Positions 1-11,520 of a stretch of 64,000 nt of DNA are shown piece by piece. Position numbers and translations under genes: made by a program. Origin of the DNA: Powellomyces hirtus (Eukaryota; Chytridiomycota; Chytridiomycetes; Spizellomycetales; Powellomycetaceae); contig JAHLKG010000030.1 in the NCBI GenBank assembly GCA_025526995.1, forward strand, positions 258,501 through 322,500, in the 5' to 3' direction. A model generated the notes under the pieces. The model saw nothing but the letters and a program-made list of their open reading frames with translations. It was not told where the DNA came from and did no database searches. How positions within the stretch are numbered: position 1 is the first letter of the stretch; each line of letters starts with the position of its first letter.

Positions 1-650
1 CCCCACCGGCAGCGAGATCCAGGAGGTTGAGTGCGTCGTCGAGTCCCGAGGCGGCGAACTCCGGGATGTCGGCTCGGGCGTCGAGTGCGAATTGTTCGTG
101 CTTTGCGGTGCGTTGTTCGGCTTTCTTGGCGCTGCCCTTGATGGGCGCCACGGGCTTTGTGGCGGCGAGTTCGCGTTCTTCGGCGGCGAGGAGGGCTTCA
201 CTGAAGGTGATGTGTTGATGTTAGTTCAGCGGGGTGAAAGGATTGGACGAAATGTGAGCATGGCATTACCGTTCTTTCTTCTTTTGCAGTGCCTCTTGCT
301 GCAAATTCACACAAGTGTTGAGCCTCGGTTCACCAGCGAGTAAGTTGTCGTCCACTGCGTCCTCTACCTTTTTCTGCTCTTCTAGTTGTTTCTTATCAAC
401 CTTTGCCCCCGTCTCCCATTTCTTCCCCTCGCGCGCTTCTTTCTTCAACAAAAGTCAATAATCGGAGTCTTCACCTACTGCACTCTGCTGATTTCCTAAT
501 TACCAGTTCAACGACCTGCGTAGATACCGTAGACGTACTGCGTCAATCCTGTGTGACATGTGACGTGCGAACATTTTACAGTACCTGTGCCTCCTTGTCT
601 TTCTGAGCGGCAAGTTTTTGGCCTACTCGCTTTTCCTTGTTCCCTCCCAT
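1..650 (-). CDS. CCDC124/Lso2-like ribosome-associated protein, C-terminus cut by window edge
   Basis: Small coiled-coil protein of the CCDC124/Lso2 family, which binds the decoding and GTPase centre of idle 80S ribosomes and helps translation recover after starvation. Exons (minus strand): 585-650, 368-442, 270-298, 1-200 (continues past the edge). Introns are GT-AG and the joins keep frame. The joined product starts MGGNKEKRVGQK. It then has the charged helix with EGKKWETGAKVDKKQ and EREALLAAEEREL, which is close to yeast Lso2 (KWEQGS...KKERDALLTAEEEQL). The longer tail with SGLDDALNLLDL is the hallmark of CCDC124-type proteins in fungi and animals; the conserved HPERR C-terminal block would lie outside the window. 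The start is the first ATG in the open frame, in the short basic exon typical of the family. Family assignment is strong; function is by homology. Confidence 0.85.
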
Positions 651-1375
651 TTTCGATATGCAACTGCTCTGAACGTCGTGAGAATAGTGTCAAAAACCCT
701 GCTGTCATTGTGACCCGACTTCGGAGCGAGTGGCTTAGCTGTACCCCGTCATTTTGCCTTATAAAAGGTCGGACGGATGCCATTGGCGCTTTTCTTCCAT
801 TGCTTTGCCTCCACGGCTGAAATCTCTTTCCATTTCGCATTTATCCTGCGAACTTGGCGAAAAACGACATGCAATTGCTGGTAGATACGTGGCTGCACTC
901 TGCGATACATCCACAGCCCTCGCAGACTCCACCCACCTCCAACACAATGCATCGTATCCCCACCACATGTCTTCAACACGCAAACAAAACGGGCACAGCC
1001 AGAGTGTTTGACCACCTCCCTTCCGGGTCGTATCTCTACAGTCAATCTCCGGTGATGACGCTGGCGTTTTGCCAGCGTTCCCGGTTGCTCTGCCGTGCTG
1101 CTGTGCCGGGGCCGTCTGTTTCACAACAGATGGTCTCGCGAGGGCTTCCCTTGCCAAAAATTGTTGTTTGCTAAATTGCATATAAACCGGTATCATAGTA
1201 CGTCGAGATCCTCAAATTACACTTTGGTCTCGGCGCCTCCAATCACCTTGACATTTCCGTATGTATTAAGTATTAAGTTGTGGATCGGAAAGATAGATGC
1301 GTTGGGAGCGGGCGACAACTCGGCCTTTGCTGAGGATGCGGAGCGTACACGCACCGTACTGTCAACGACGGCAAC
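651..1375. other. Intergenic, no supported gene
   Basis: Upstream of the CCDC124-like gene. There is a TATAAA-like sequence near 1180-1186 and an imperfect hairpin at about 1066-1082 (GCTGGCG/CGCCAGC-like), but no continuous coding frame. Part of 1200-1375 reads open on the plus strand and might belong to the small tentative gene that follows. Confidence 0.4.
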
Positions 1376-1787
1376 ATGGCGGGATCAGATACGTATCTCT
1401 GTTGTCTGCATTCAGAGATCATCTTACTTTCATTTTCCAATGTTGGCGACGTACAAGGAAAGTCTCTGGTTCTTGTTCTCGGCAACGCTACTTGATATTA
1501 TTAAAGCAACCCGCCACTCAGTCCCTTCCCGTCAACGAGTATGTGACGCCGCAAATGTAGGGCATGATGTTGGGCCCATTCACCCATCACCTTCTGTCAG
1601 TGCTATGATATTGCGGACAGTCGAGATTTACTCATAAAATCCAGTCACTGCAAATTTCCTCAATCGCAGGTATAGCGGTGGATCTGACAACTTGGATGAT
1701 GAGTTCATTATTGTTGAGAACACATCTCGCGACATCAAGTGGAACTCGTTTTGCCAGAGTGCTAGGCAGGACGCACACAGACCATGA
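1376..1787 (+). CDS. Tentative small three-exon gene, unknown function
   Basis: A weak model: exons 1376-1392, 1458-1556, 1670-1787, all with GT-AG junctions, give a closed 77-residue frame starting MAGSDT and ending RQDAHRP. The last exon looks coding (acidic SDNLDDEFIIVENTSRD) and is preceded by a good acceptor (CAATCGCAG). The 5' part is uncertain: the first exon is only 17 bp and the reading frame upstream of 1376 is also open. I recognise no family. It could be the 3' end of a gene whose first exons I mis-joined, or a pseudogene. Confidence 0.3.
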
Positions 1788-1872
1788 TTCTTGAGCAGAG
1801 CAACTATGTACACACCAAGTCTCATATATTTCGAGACACAAAACCCATATGTTTACATTCACATACACGTCC

Positions 1873-2562
1873 CTATGCAGATTTCGATGCATCCCCCGCA
1901 CATCTCACCACATTCATTTCCCTCGCCTTGGCACAACAATCCGCCAACACCGCCAACCCACAATGCTCATCATGCACTCTCCTACTATCACTACAATGCT
2001 GCACCACCATCCTCGGATGGGTATTGTTACTATTTTCTCGATCATCCATAACGCGCCGAGTCGCCTCTTTCGCCAACCGCGAAAAATCGGGTGGGCACGG
2101 GCAGGTGGATATGGGGGGGATCATAGAGGTGGTGCGAGTGGTTGATTTTTTATTCTTCGTGTTCGTGTTATTGTTAGTGTTGCGGTTGTCGTGGTCGCAG
2201 GCGCGGCAGGGGCCCGAAAAGTAGTGGAAGACATGTTTGGATTTGGGTTTGCGGATGGACGGCGCTCGCGGGGTATTTTTTGGGCGGGTTGGTTTGGTGC
2301 CGTGCATTTTTGAGTGCCGTTGGAGGGCATCGAAGCGGTTGAATCTACAGATGCGCAATTAGATAAATATACAGCCAAATCCAAGTTCCGGACGCAAATT
2401 CTATTCCCACACTCACCCTCGCTTGCAGACACTGCATTCAAAAGGTTTAGCGCCCGAATGCACCAATACATGGCGTTGCAGATGTTCCAAGCGTCTGAAC
2501 CACAGCCCGCATTCGGAGCACTGATGCGGCCGCTCAGGGGATTCACAGGTAGAAAAGGACAT
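1873..2562 (-). CDS. Two-finger C2H2 zinc-finger protein
   Basis: Probable nuclear DNA-binding regulator. Exons 2417-2562 and 1873-2344 join in phase 2, giving about 205 residues from MSFSTCESPERPHQ. The intron falls inside the second finger, and its removal restores exact spacing: finger 1 HQCSECGLWFRRLEHLQRH (C-x2-C-x12-H-x3-H), finger 2 FECSVCKRGFNRFDALQRH. The linker VHSGAKPFEC matches the classic TGEKP-type linker, as in Mig1/CreA/Msn2-like factors. The rest is basic then Asn/Thr-rich (NTNNNTNTKNKK) and has no recognised domain. The fingers make the class certain; targets are unknown. It is divergent from RIB3, 478 bp away. Confidence 0.8.
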
Positions 2563-3039
2563 GGTTATGATATTGAAATGCGATGAGCAAGATGATTGAA
2601 CGTTGTTAGATGAGCATGAATGAATGGGAAGGATAGAAATGGAGTGAAAAAAAAAGGATAGGGGAGAAGGGAGCGGGTTGGGGGAGTGTGCCTCCTCGGT
2701 TATTGCGCAACCGCGAAGGGCCTCTCTGCTGATCCACGTGTGTCGCACAACTAACTAAATGTGGCATGAACGAAGAGAGCGCATTGCACAGCCACGCAAT
2801 GCAAGCTGACAACTATAGTACAGAGCTTTCACGAGGCCATTGTTAATACTCGGCGGGTTTTTCACTTTTGTAAGAAATCAGTCGGCTTTTCAGAAGACAA
2901 CACCCTAGTGTACATTGATATCTATATCCATACCTCTCTCACAACTCACGGAACGGCAGCTTGCAAACACGTCCTTGATAACCAGTAAATCCACAACTCA
3001 GGAAGCATTCAAAGACGAGAAGATCCGCGACTTCCTACA
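2563..3039. other. Divergent promoter region between zinc-finger gene and RIB3
   Basis: No coding frame of note. It holds the 5' flanks of two divergent genes. A purine-rich run (AAAAAAAAGGATAGGGGAGAAGGGAG-like) lies at about 2646-2672. No tRNA or repeat was seen. Confidence 0.5.
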
Positions 3040-4011
3040 ATGTCCACTACCACCGAAACAAATACTCCCACCACAACGAGCGAATTCGACTCGATCGAGG
3101 ATGCGATAGAAGCTTTCCGTAAGTAGCTGGCGACAGGGGCGGATGGTGGATTTGGGAGGATGATGCTGTCGAGGGGAGGGCGAGCAAGTTAGGCGGAGGA
3201 AGTCGGGCGGGGAAGGGAAGGAAGTCGGGCGGGGAAGGGAAGGAAGTCGGGCGGGGAAGGGAAGGATAGCTGTGCCTTTTCTAGCCGATGGGTGCGACGA
3301 GGGAAGAGTGGTGACCGTGGTGACGTTTGCTCTTGCTGTTGGGGACGATGAACAGTCGATTTGCCGCTACTTTGCCAACGCACCGGCTAACTAAACCATG
3401 CGTCTCCTCTCTTTCTCTCCCCAGGCAAAGGCGAGTTCCTCGTCGTCGTCGACAACGAAGACCGCGAAAACGAGGGTGACCTCATCATCGCCGGCGAGGA
3501 CATGACCGCCGCCAAAGCTGCCTTCATGATCCGCTACACGTCCGGTCTCATCTGCGTCACTGTCGCCCAAGAGCGGCTCGACTCTCTGCAACTTCCCCTC
3601 ATGGTCGCAGCCAACACAGAGTCCATGCGCACCGCCTACACCATCAGCGTGGACTACAAGCACGGCACCACTACGGGCATCTCGGCCGCAGACCGCAGCG
3701 CGACTGTGAGGGCTTTGGCGGATTACTCGAAAACAGCCGAGGATTTCAATCGCCCGGGACATGTGTTCCCGCTGCGACCCGTGAAAGGAGGCTCGTTGAA
3801 ACGCGTCGGACATACCGAGGCGGCATTGGATTTTGCGAAATTGGCGGGCAAGGCACCCGTCGCGGCTATATGTGAGGTCGTCATGGATGATGGACGCATG
3901 GCACGTCGTGATGACCTGAAGGTGTTTGCGAAACAGTGGGGCCTGAAGATGGTTACGATCAACGATCTGGTGAAGCATCGTTTGGCGCATAACCTGGGTG
4001 AGGACTGGTAA
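3040..4011 (+). CDS. RIB3: 3,4-dihydroxy-2-butanone-4-phosphate synthase
   Basis: Converts ribulose 5-phosphate to L-3,4-dihydroxy-2-butanone 4-phosphate and formate, supplying the four-carbon unit of riboflavin. Exons 3040-3118 and 3425-4011 join in phase 1 to give 221 residues, the usual length of the stand-alone fungal enzyme. Diagnostic blocks: VVDNEDRENEGDLI near residue 40 (the acidic Mg2+/substrate loop), SGLICV, HGTTTGISAADR, FNRPGHVFPL, and RVGHTEAALD with the conserved His/Glu. There is no GTP cyclohydrolase II domain, so it is the monofunctional fungal form. Start: the first ATG in a Thr-rich leader (MSTTTETNTPTTTSEF), consistent with exon 1 phase. Intron 1 is unusually long (306 bp) and carries a 22-bp tandem repeat. 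Convergent with SGT1. Confidence 0.95.
3197..3264. repeat. 22-bp tandem repeat (about 3 copies) in RIB3 intron
   Basis: Three near-perfect units of period 22, containing GGAAGTCGGGCGGGGAAGGG, lie within the RIB3 intron. G-rich on the plus strand. The expansion explains part of the intron's unusual length. No function is evident. Confidence 0.85.
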
Positions 4012-4447
4012 AAATACTCGCCAAGATCTACTTCAGGTTAGCAATGTCACATTGCACACCGGAAAGGGTACTTGAACATTCATCCGGCGATTTGGAGGAT
4101 GCGCTTGTCTGAGTACAAAATCCTCCCCCCTCCCCGCCCGGCGCCGCCACAAACCCCATTGGCGCCAGCATTCCACGCGCCTTCTGACACACAGTTAGCA
4201 TAGTGGGAAAGCCGAAATTTCCGTTTATTTGCATAGAAGATAGACGCTGCGCGCCCACCATAATTTTTTAATATCAACATGTTCTTTCCATTCCGCAAAT
4301 CCTACTACCTGCAAGGCAGTTTTTCCTGGATCTTTCCGTGACAAACAACTCCTGATGTTCACTGAATCCAGCCGCAGGTAAAGGTGGCTATAGAAAACTA
4401 ACGAAGAATTTTTCATTCTTCTGTGCGGTATCTCCTCCATTTTAAAT
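4012..4447. other. 3' flanks of convergent RIB3 and SGT1
   Basis: No gene seen. It contains the two 3' UTRs; short open frames here lack any recognisable motif. Confidence 0.5.
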
Positions 4448-5687
4448 TTACATTTCAAATTTTTTTGCCACCATGCCTTCCGGCGGAGTGACTTCGACCT
4501 GTTTCTTGCCCACCTCGTCCCAGTTGGTGCTGAGGCAGGTTCCATTGCTTTCGACATATGATTTCATCATGGCGCGTTTGACGTCCGGGTTGGCGTCCTT
4601 GTAGATTTGCTGGAACAGGGCGTTGAGGGCCTGTTCGCCTTCGGGTTTGTCGTCCTTGCCTTCTTCTTTGAGGACGGCGTCCCAGTTAGGTTTCTATATG
4701 AGATATGAAGTTAGATTTGGTTCTTTCCGATAAGGTTCACACAGGTGGGTTGTGCTGATTACCTTTTTCGATGATGACGGGTAGCTCTTGACATCGTCCT
4801 TTGCCCCCACACCCTCAATTCTACTCACTGGCCCATCCGTTTCCTCACCCTCCAGATCCGCCCACCTAGCACCAATGACCGTTTTCTTCAACTTGATCTC
4901 AATCTTTGTCTTCATGACCGCGTATTTCGATTCATCTGGCGAAATCTCATGGAGCAAAGGGTCGAGTTCCAGCGAGTAGTCGGTGTTACCCGGCAGTTTG
5001 ACGGTGACGGACATGGTGCGGTCGGTGAAGGTGATGGCGACATTGTCGTCGTTGATGTTTTTAACAAAGATAGAGACGATGACGAATGCGTCGGTTTGGA
5101 ACCACTCGTGCCGGATTTTGGAGGGCGGGAGGAAGGAGGCGGCCGAGGGGATGGGGGTTGCGGTGGTGGATGGGGTGGTGGGAGTGGTGGAAGATGAGGG
5201 GGTTGCTGCTGGTGCTGGTGCTGGTGCTGAAACTGAACAGAAAGTGGGGCGCATATATCAGAGCTCACTTTCTCGGAATGCACGATCGGAATGCGTCCGT
5301 TCTTTACACACCTTTCCCTCCAAGCTTCACACATTTTTCAATCCACGGTCCCGCCGCCAATCCCTCCCCATCCGCAGCCACAAACGCATCAATCGCGTCC
5401 TGAATCCTATTCAATTCCAAGTACGCCATCCCGACGCGCATGTGGGCCTTCGCACTAGTCTTCGTATCGGCCCCAGCCAGCTTCAGAGCCTCTTCGGCAT
5501 CCGTAACGGCAGAGTCGAAGGCGGCGAGGTTGTGGTTGCATGTGGCTCGCTTGAGCAGGATTTCGGCGGAGGGGGCGGTGGAAGTGAGGAGTTGGGAGTA
5601 GAGATCGCGGGCGGTTGTGTAAGTTTCGTCGAGGAATGCGGCGTTGGCGGCTGCGAGGAGGGAGGAAGGGTCCTGATCCTGGGTCAT
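4448..5687 (-). CDS. SGT1: SGT1 co-chaperone (TPR-CS-SGS)
   Basis: Hsp90 co-chaperone that links Skp1/SCF and kinetochore assembly. Exons 5312-5687, 4763-5232, 4448-4693 give 363 residues. N-terminal TPR block (about residues 8-120: SLLAAANAAFLDETYTTA, LLKRATCNHNLAAFDSA, KAHMRVGMAYLELNR). Low-complexity Pro/Thr/Ala linker. CS domain (about 155-245: RHEWFQTDAFVIVSIFVKN, TFTDRTMSVTVKLPG, KTKIEIKLKKTVIGARWADL). C-terminal SGS domain (KPNWDAVL, ALFQQIYKDANPDVKRAMMK, STNWDEVGKKQVEVTPPEG). This order is unique to SGT1. The ATG at 5687 was chosen because the extra upstream residues from 5720 are encoded by a (GT)n microsatellite. The intron-1 acceptor is ambiguous between two CAGs 6 bp apart, both in frame. 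Confidence 0.95.
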
Positions 5688-5944
5688 TGTGTCGTTGTGT
5701 GTGTGTGTGTGTGGGGACAAGTCAATAGTAGTGTTGCGGTTGGTGTCCGTTAATGAATGTAAGAGTGCTTTGCAGATTTCGCTTTGAGAATCCGTCTGTA
5801 AAAAAACACTCAGTGGAGAGGTGTGATATCGATACGGTAAAATGACACTGCCTTGTTTGAGCGCGTAACGCTACGGTGGAGCTTCCCGCCCATTTTCTCT
5901 AAAAATCCCGTCTCTCTGCCCCGTTGCGTTCTTCCTTCCACGCA

Positions 5945-6785
5945 ATGCCAACTCCGGCTCCCCATGACTTTATCCTGCCCGCATGCTACTACCCCGCTGC
6001 CAAGCCCTACAGCAGCTTCACTACCCTGCTGCACCGTTTCGGACGCTACGAACGTGAACGCATGCGGTCCCTCATAGACCTCCACAACAGCATCGCTGCC
6101 GCTGAAGCGGGCTCTCCGACCAGTGCCAACTTTTCCTTCTTGGACAAGGATGGCCGCCCACCACCTGGGAAGGATCCTGCGGGCATGTCCACTCCGTCGC
6201 TGCAGAGGAATAGATCGATGGATGCGTTGGGAAAACAGCTTATGCAGGCGGCTGCGGGGGAGTTGAATGACCAGGTGGGAATCTTTTTACACTTGAGGTC
6301 TTTCGCCCTGCGTGAACCGCACAGTGGCTAGAATCTGGTCCCATTGCTATCGTCACATGTTCTATCCGCACCGTTGTGCTCACCTTCGGGCGTTTTACTT
6401 CAGCGGGTAGCATTGACACCAAAACAAGAGATCAAGATGGAGCTAGCTCGAATAAAAGCCGCGGTCGAAAAGCTGTCAAAAGAGAGCAATGCCGCAGCAA
6501 ACTTTTCGGGCAAACAGGTACGCTTCTAGCGTTGGGCCATATAAAGGTGTACCAAACCACCGCCGACGCCTTCTTTACTTTTCCCTGGGTTCCCAGAACG
6601 TCTATCCCGTCACCACCAACGCGGCCCAACAACCATCATCTCAGGGAAAGGATTCGCGAAAGGGCAGGCCCTCGTCACCACCGATCCCACCGCTACAAAA
6701 CCCAAACAGTCTGACGGCAGCCGAAAAACAGAAATTCATGTTTGTGGGACAACTCATGCAACGACTGGATCAGAGAAAAGGATGA
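5945..6785 (+). CDS. Conserved-looking protein of unknown function
   Basis: Exons 5945-6274, 6404-6517, 6597-6785, all phase 0, give 210 residues from MPTPAPHDFILPACYYPAAK. I do not recognise the family. The N-terminal part (FTTLLHRFGRYERERMRSL) looks like an amphipathic helix; the middle has LTPKQEIKMELARIKAAVEK, a likely coiled coil; the C-terminal end is Pro/Ser-rich, then LTAAEKQKFMFVGQLMQRLD. Net basic, no signal peptide or membrane segment. The consistent splicing and helical heptad character support a real gene. It is divergent from SGT1 with only 257 bp between starts, so the two may share a promoter region. Confidence 0.65.
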
Positions 6786-7482
6786 GGGATGATGCAAACA
6801 CTAGCTACCCCCAGACTGCACCCCACCAGTCTCGCCATCCTTCACCTCCATCCCATGGACCCGCCATACCGTGCCAAGTTTGACCTCTTTTGATTTGACG
6901 TTATTCTGGTACTGTTCACGTGTACCTATTTTAGTAATTTCCCCCCTTTTTTCCTTTTAATATATACCCGTAATATCCCTCCACTTCACATCCCCCCCCC
7001 CCTTCTCCCTTCTCCCTCCCTCCCTTCTCCCTCCCTCCCTCCTCCTTCCCCTCCCCTCGCTCTTCGTTTTTCACTCTCCGCGGCTGTTCCTTTCATGTGC
7101 ATATTTTCACCCCTGTAATTTCTGTGTAATTTTGTGTTGGGTTATGTTTTCGGCGCTGATGTGTTCCCAAAACGTCCTGTCAAATAGAGTATAGTTTATT
7201 GTTATTTGTTTGGGTACTTGTGGAGCATCTGTCTTGCACAGCTGCGAATAAAATAAGAATGTTTCGACTGACGGACGTCGTTTGCGAATGTTCGATTGCT
7301 GACTTTCTTGTGTTCTTTGATGGTACTGGATGTAGTATCTATCTATCTGCCGTTTTCTCACTTTCTTTTCACACTTCCGTTTTTTTATCCCTCGCCGTTT
7401 TTTTTTTCTGGAGCTGAGCTGAAGTGTCACTACTATAATCAAAGAGATACCGTCACTGCCATTCGCCGAGCATCCCGCAGCC
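6786..7482. other. Intergenic with a long polypyrimidine tract
   Basis: About 6991-7058 is almost pure C/T on the plus strand (a C10 run then CTCCCT-type repeats). No coding frame or RNA gene is recognised. It precedes GPI12, so it may be promoter DNA; homopurine/homopyrimidine tracts can form triplex (H-DNA). Confidence 0.5.
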
Positions 7483-8556
7483 ATGCCGAGCGACATCCGC
7501 TACTCACCCCTCCTCCAGAAACCCACGTCGCGCCTCCCCGTGGTCCTCCGCCCGCTCCTGCGTCTCATCGTAACCTTCCTCAAACTGTACTACCGCCATC
7601 GCATCCTCCTCACCGTTCTCACCTTCCTGCCCCCGCTCCTCTTCCTCCCCATCCTCCACATCTCCTCGCGCTCCAAAACCCTCGTACCCTCTCCATTTCA
7701 CGTTACCCGTCGGCCATTGTTGGTGGTGGCCCACCCAGACGATGAGTGCTTGTTCTTTTCTCCCGCGGTCCTGGGCGCAGCGAGAACGCCCCTGCATGAT
7801 GTGGACCCCGCCGTGTTGGTGCTGAGTAATGGGAATAATTATGGGATCGGGGACGTGAGAGTGGGGGAGTTGAGGGGCAGTTGTGAGGAGTTGGGCGTGA
7901 GGGAGGAACTGTGTACGGTTATGAATGTTCCGTAAGTTATTTAGGGAGGAGGGGTTTTGTTCGATACGCTGGCTGTTGTGGTGTGTGATATGAACTGACT
8001 TGGATCTGTTCTGCTTTCCTTGCAAAAGTGAACTGCAAGACAACCCAAAAGAATGGTGGCCCGCCGAAAAAATTGCCGAAATCGTCAAAAAGCACGCCGA
8101 AGAGATTGGCGCCGACCTAGTAAGTCTCCACCGCCCCTTCCTTCCCCTCCCCCAACTCCATCTCCCTTACTCCATCTCTCCCCTCAGATCATCACCTTCG
8201 ACTCGGGCGGCATCTCGGGGCACATCAACCACAAATCCGTCTTTCTCGGTCTCCAGCACCTCGTGCGCACCCACCCGACCACCACACCGCCCACCTACGC
8301 CTCCACGACCGTCTCCCTCCCGCGCAAATACTCGTCACTCCTCGACCTCACCTTCACCGCGCTCCCTTTCCTCCCGCGCCTCCTCCTCACGGGCTCGGAA
8401 AATACCGACCGAGCCTTGTTTGTCGCCGACTGGAGCATGTATAAAGCCGCGAGACGAGCGTTTGGACGGCATGCGAGTCAGCTTTCGTGGGATCGGTATT
8501 TTTATATGGTCTTGTCGCGGTATATGATGATGAATGATTTGGAGAGGGTTAGGTAG
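7483..8556 (+). CDS. GPI12: N-acetylglucosaminyl-phosphatidylinositol de-N-acetylase
   Basis: PIG-L/GPI12: removes the acetyl group from GlcNAc-PI, the second step of GPI-anchor synthesis, on the cytosolic face of the ER. Exons 7483-7931, 8029-8119, 8188-8556 join to 302 residues. One membrane segment lies near residues 43-62 (RILLTVLTFLPPLLFLPILH). Next comes the zinc/catalytic motif VVAHPDDE near residue 84. SGGISGHINH near residue 190 carries the second metal-binding His pair. Both motifs are intact, so the enzyme should be active. Length and order match the LmbE/PIG-L family. The start is the only ATG before the membrane segment. Confidence 0.95.
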
Positions 8557-8870
8557 AGAGAGTGGGTGAGTGTAGATGGAGGGTTTCTTTTACTTATATA
8601 TTTACCAACGAGAGAACACACCAGGGCGTGGAAATGCGGAATGCCAACGTCCTTGTCGCTTTTTGGAATGAACAAGCACGACCATTTGATATGCTCTTTG
8701 TTTGAGCAGGTCATCTACATTTCATATATTCATATGGGAAAAAACCAGGGTAAGAAAGTTGGCACATGACACGGAAGAATGGAAACTGAGAATGGACATA
8801 TCATGAGACACGGTCACTGCCGTTGCATGGTAGGGAACGTAGGGTTGGGATTTTGGTGTGGGGTGTGTTT
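8557..8870. other. 3' flanks of convergent genes
   Basis: AT-richer stretch between the GPI12 stop and the 3' end of the HutD-aspartoacylase gene. No gene seen. Confidence 0.5.
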
Positions 8871-11520
8871 TTAGTAGTTTTCTTTTGCTTCGCGGGCCAA
8901 TACCTCGCCCTCTCGCTTGATGACACCCATATGGAGCACGCGATCGCCGGCCATGGCGACGGGATTGGAGCTTCGTCCGATCGTCTACAAAAGGTTGATT
9001 CGCACAAAGTTTAAGAACATGAGTATTCGGGGGCGCAACAAGAAAAACCCAAAAACCGCCCATCACGTCCAACCTACCACTCCGCTCCCCGGCGCATAGA
9101 CCTCATCCACAATATTTCCAAAGATATTCTTAATCCTCGCAATCAAGTCGCCCTTTCTCACCACCGTATTCACCGACGGGTAGACCTCCAGCACCCCGCC
9201 CGTTTTTGTATATATCCAATACCCTTTACTGCAGAGGATGGTGGAAGAGGGGGGTCCGGCTGTTGGGGCGAGGTCGGCCGGGTCGAGCTGGAACATGTTG
9301 AGCCACGAGAGGATGCGCATGACGCCCTGGTAGGACCATTGCACATATTGGTTTTGCAGTTGTTGCGGGTTGCCAATTTCGACCGTGATGGCTTTGATGT
9401 TGCGCGTCATGGCGGCGGAGCGGAGGGCCCCTTCAAAAACAAAAAGAAATAAGCAATGGGGAGGGGGGGGGGGGGGGGGGGAAGCAATAGGCTTTTGCGG
9501 TCCTAGGAAAGAAACCACTCACCGTCCTGCCCACTGTTATGCAAGATCACCTGAGGCTGCTGCAACTTTGCCATTGCCGCACTAGCGGCATCATTCATAT
9601 CGCTTCTCACATAATACGAATTGACGCGTCCAAAGGATGCCGTATGCAAGTCAATCAAGTAATTGAAATGGCCCACCACCTTCTCCATGATATTGTATGC
9701 GTAGATCTGGGACGCCGTTCCCGTGGGTGAACCAGGGAACATACGGTTCAGGTCTTTGCCGTCACTGAATTCTCGAGTGTAGCGGAGATAGCCGGGAACG
9801 TTGATGCAGGGGACGGCAACGACCGTTCCCTTCAATGTGGAGACGTCAATGTCGGAGATGACGCGGTGGATACAGGGCACGCCGTTGAGTTCGTTGCCGT
9901 GGACGACGGCTGTGATACCGACGACGGGGCCTTCTTCTTTGCCGCGCGCGACAATAACGGGGATACGAAGCCACTCGCTCAGCCCTTGTTTGACCATATT
10001 GATCCACACAGTGCTAATGGCTCCGACGGGAAACTCGTCAATAATCAACTGATCTCGAACAACTGCAGGTGGCACCTCGCTCTCATTTTTGAATCGCGAC
10101 GAGAAGACGGGGGGTTTATAGTGCCGGGCCGAGTCCCAGCTTCGCATGGGGATAGTGGAGGTGGGTGAGCTGGGTCCGGCTACCGCGCGGGCTGCGGAGG
10201 AAGCGGCGGTGTCCCCGTCGATGCCTGGGAGAGGCGGGAGGGGTTGGTCGTCGTAGACAATGATGGAGCCGCTGCGACCCCGGGGCCGGGCTTGCGAGAA
10301 GGAGGAAACGTCGGAGAGAGAGGAATGGCGACGGCGTTCGGGGCGGAGGATGTTGACTTGGATGATTAGCACGGTGGCGTCTTGGTGTTCTGCAGGAGGA
10401 AATACACAAATGTGATCAGTTCATGCTGGCTGTTATTGCGAATGCTGCTGCATGTCGAAACTTTGCATCCCTTACCACTTTCTTTCTCAAACGCCCGCCC
10501 GTCCTTGCGCAATGGTGTCATGGCCAGATCAGTCGGGCTTGCATCATCATCACGCTCACACACCAGGGTCTGGCCCGCCAGGACCGTATGAGGCTCGAGT
10601 GTCCCTTCAATAGTGACTCTGACCGCGCCCGAGACCACATACACGATTGAGTAATTCCCAATCAGGAGTTTATTCACATTGCCGTTCATCGGGTTCTTGC
10701 ATTCGTCACCGAGCGGGAGCGCTGTTCCGTTGCCATTGCCTGTTGCGTCTTTTTTGGTGCCGTTGACTTCCCCGGGTGCTTTGTGCACAGCTTCATCCGA
10801 GTCGGAACACTCGCCATCATCATGCAACCCATGCAGACAAATCGTCTCCAAAGTCGCCGTCACCCGCGTCAACTCCCGATTCGCAATAAACGTCAAATGC
10901 CGCATCGGGCCCGTCCGAATCTTGCAAGACGTCGGCCACTCCCCGCTATACGTGTACGGCGTCAAGGGTTGTAGGGGTACCGCCGTTGCTTGATCATTGT
11001 GATGCAGAGCAACGGGAGACGTGAGTGATCCTCTTCGGAGATGCACCGTGTTTTTGACACTAGCAGAACCGTCCCGCTCGTCTTCGGGGAGAAGCAGCAA
11101 GGCAATGTCGTAGCCCGGGAAGACGGAGAAGGAACATGAGTCCCGGACTTCAGAAAGAGCGAGCCGCCATATGAACTCTTCGGTTTCGAAATCGGCAGTG
11201 TGCGGGTGAATTGCAATCTGCTTTGTTCCACCCAACCCGTTTTTCCAGGGCATGTTGATGTAGTCTTCTTCTTTGAACACCTAATAAAATCCATGCCCCC
11301 CACACACGCACATTGTCGTCACTACATACTCTCAAACAGCCAAAGAAGACACGCATATTTGAAAGTATGTTTTTACCTTGGTCTTAATAATACCCGGCAA
11401 CGGTTCACCGGGCGGGTCAGCTGGTTTCATGACGGGGGAGAGAGACAGCGGGCCGAGGTCGGTCATGCCGCGCATTGCGTCAGGTGCGAGTCGGGGGGAG
11501 GTGACGGTCTTGTTGGGCAT
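8871..11520 (-). CDS. HutD/Ves-family domain fused to succinylglutamate desuccinylase/aspartoacylase-family domain
   Basis: Exons 11377-11520, 10476-11280, 10389-9523, 9430-9078, 8984-8871 (minus strand) give one frame of 760 residues. Residues 1 to about 328 are a HutD/Ves cupin-like domain (INMPWKNGLGGTKQIAI, FIWRLALSEV, FPGYDIALLLL, LLIGNYSIVYVVSGAVRV). HutD is found in bacterial histidine-utilisation operons. Residues from about 425 onward are an AstE/AspA-type zinc hydrolase: VVHGNE near 480 (metal His and Glu), LIDLHT near 565 (third metal ligand), and the C-terminal barrel ending IGRSSNPVAMAGDRVLHMG. A Ser/Arg/Pro-rich linker joins them. The fusion rests on an 86-bp intron (10390-10475, GTAAGG...CTGCAG). 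If that intron is retained, translation stops at 10366 after the HutD part, and the hydrolase would then need an internal start (first ATG at MRSWDSARHYK). Two adjacent genes remain possible. Intron 9431-9522 contains a G19 run (plus strand). Confidence 0.8.

Noticed and set aside
5688..5720. Upstream start for SGT1
   Set aside because: The added residues come from a (GT)n microsatellite and have no counterpart in the family.
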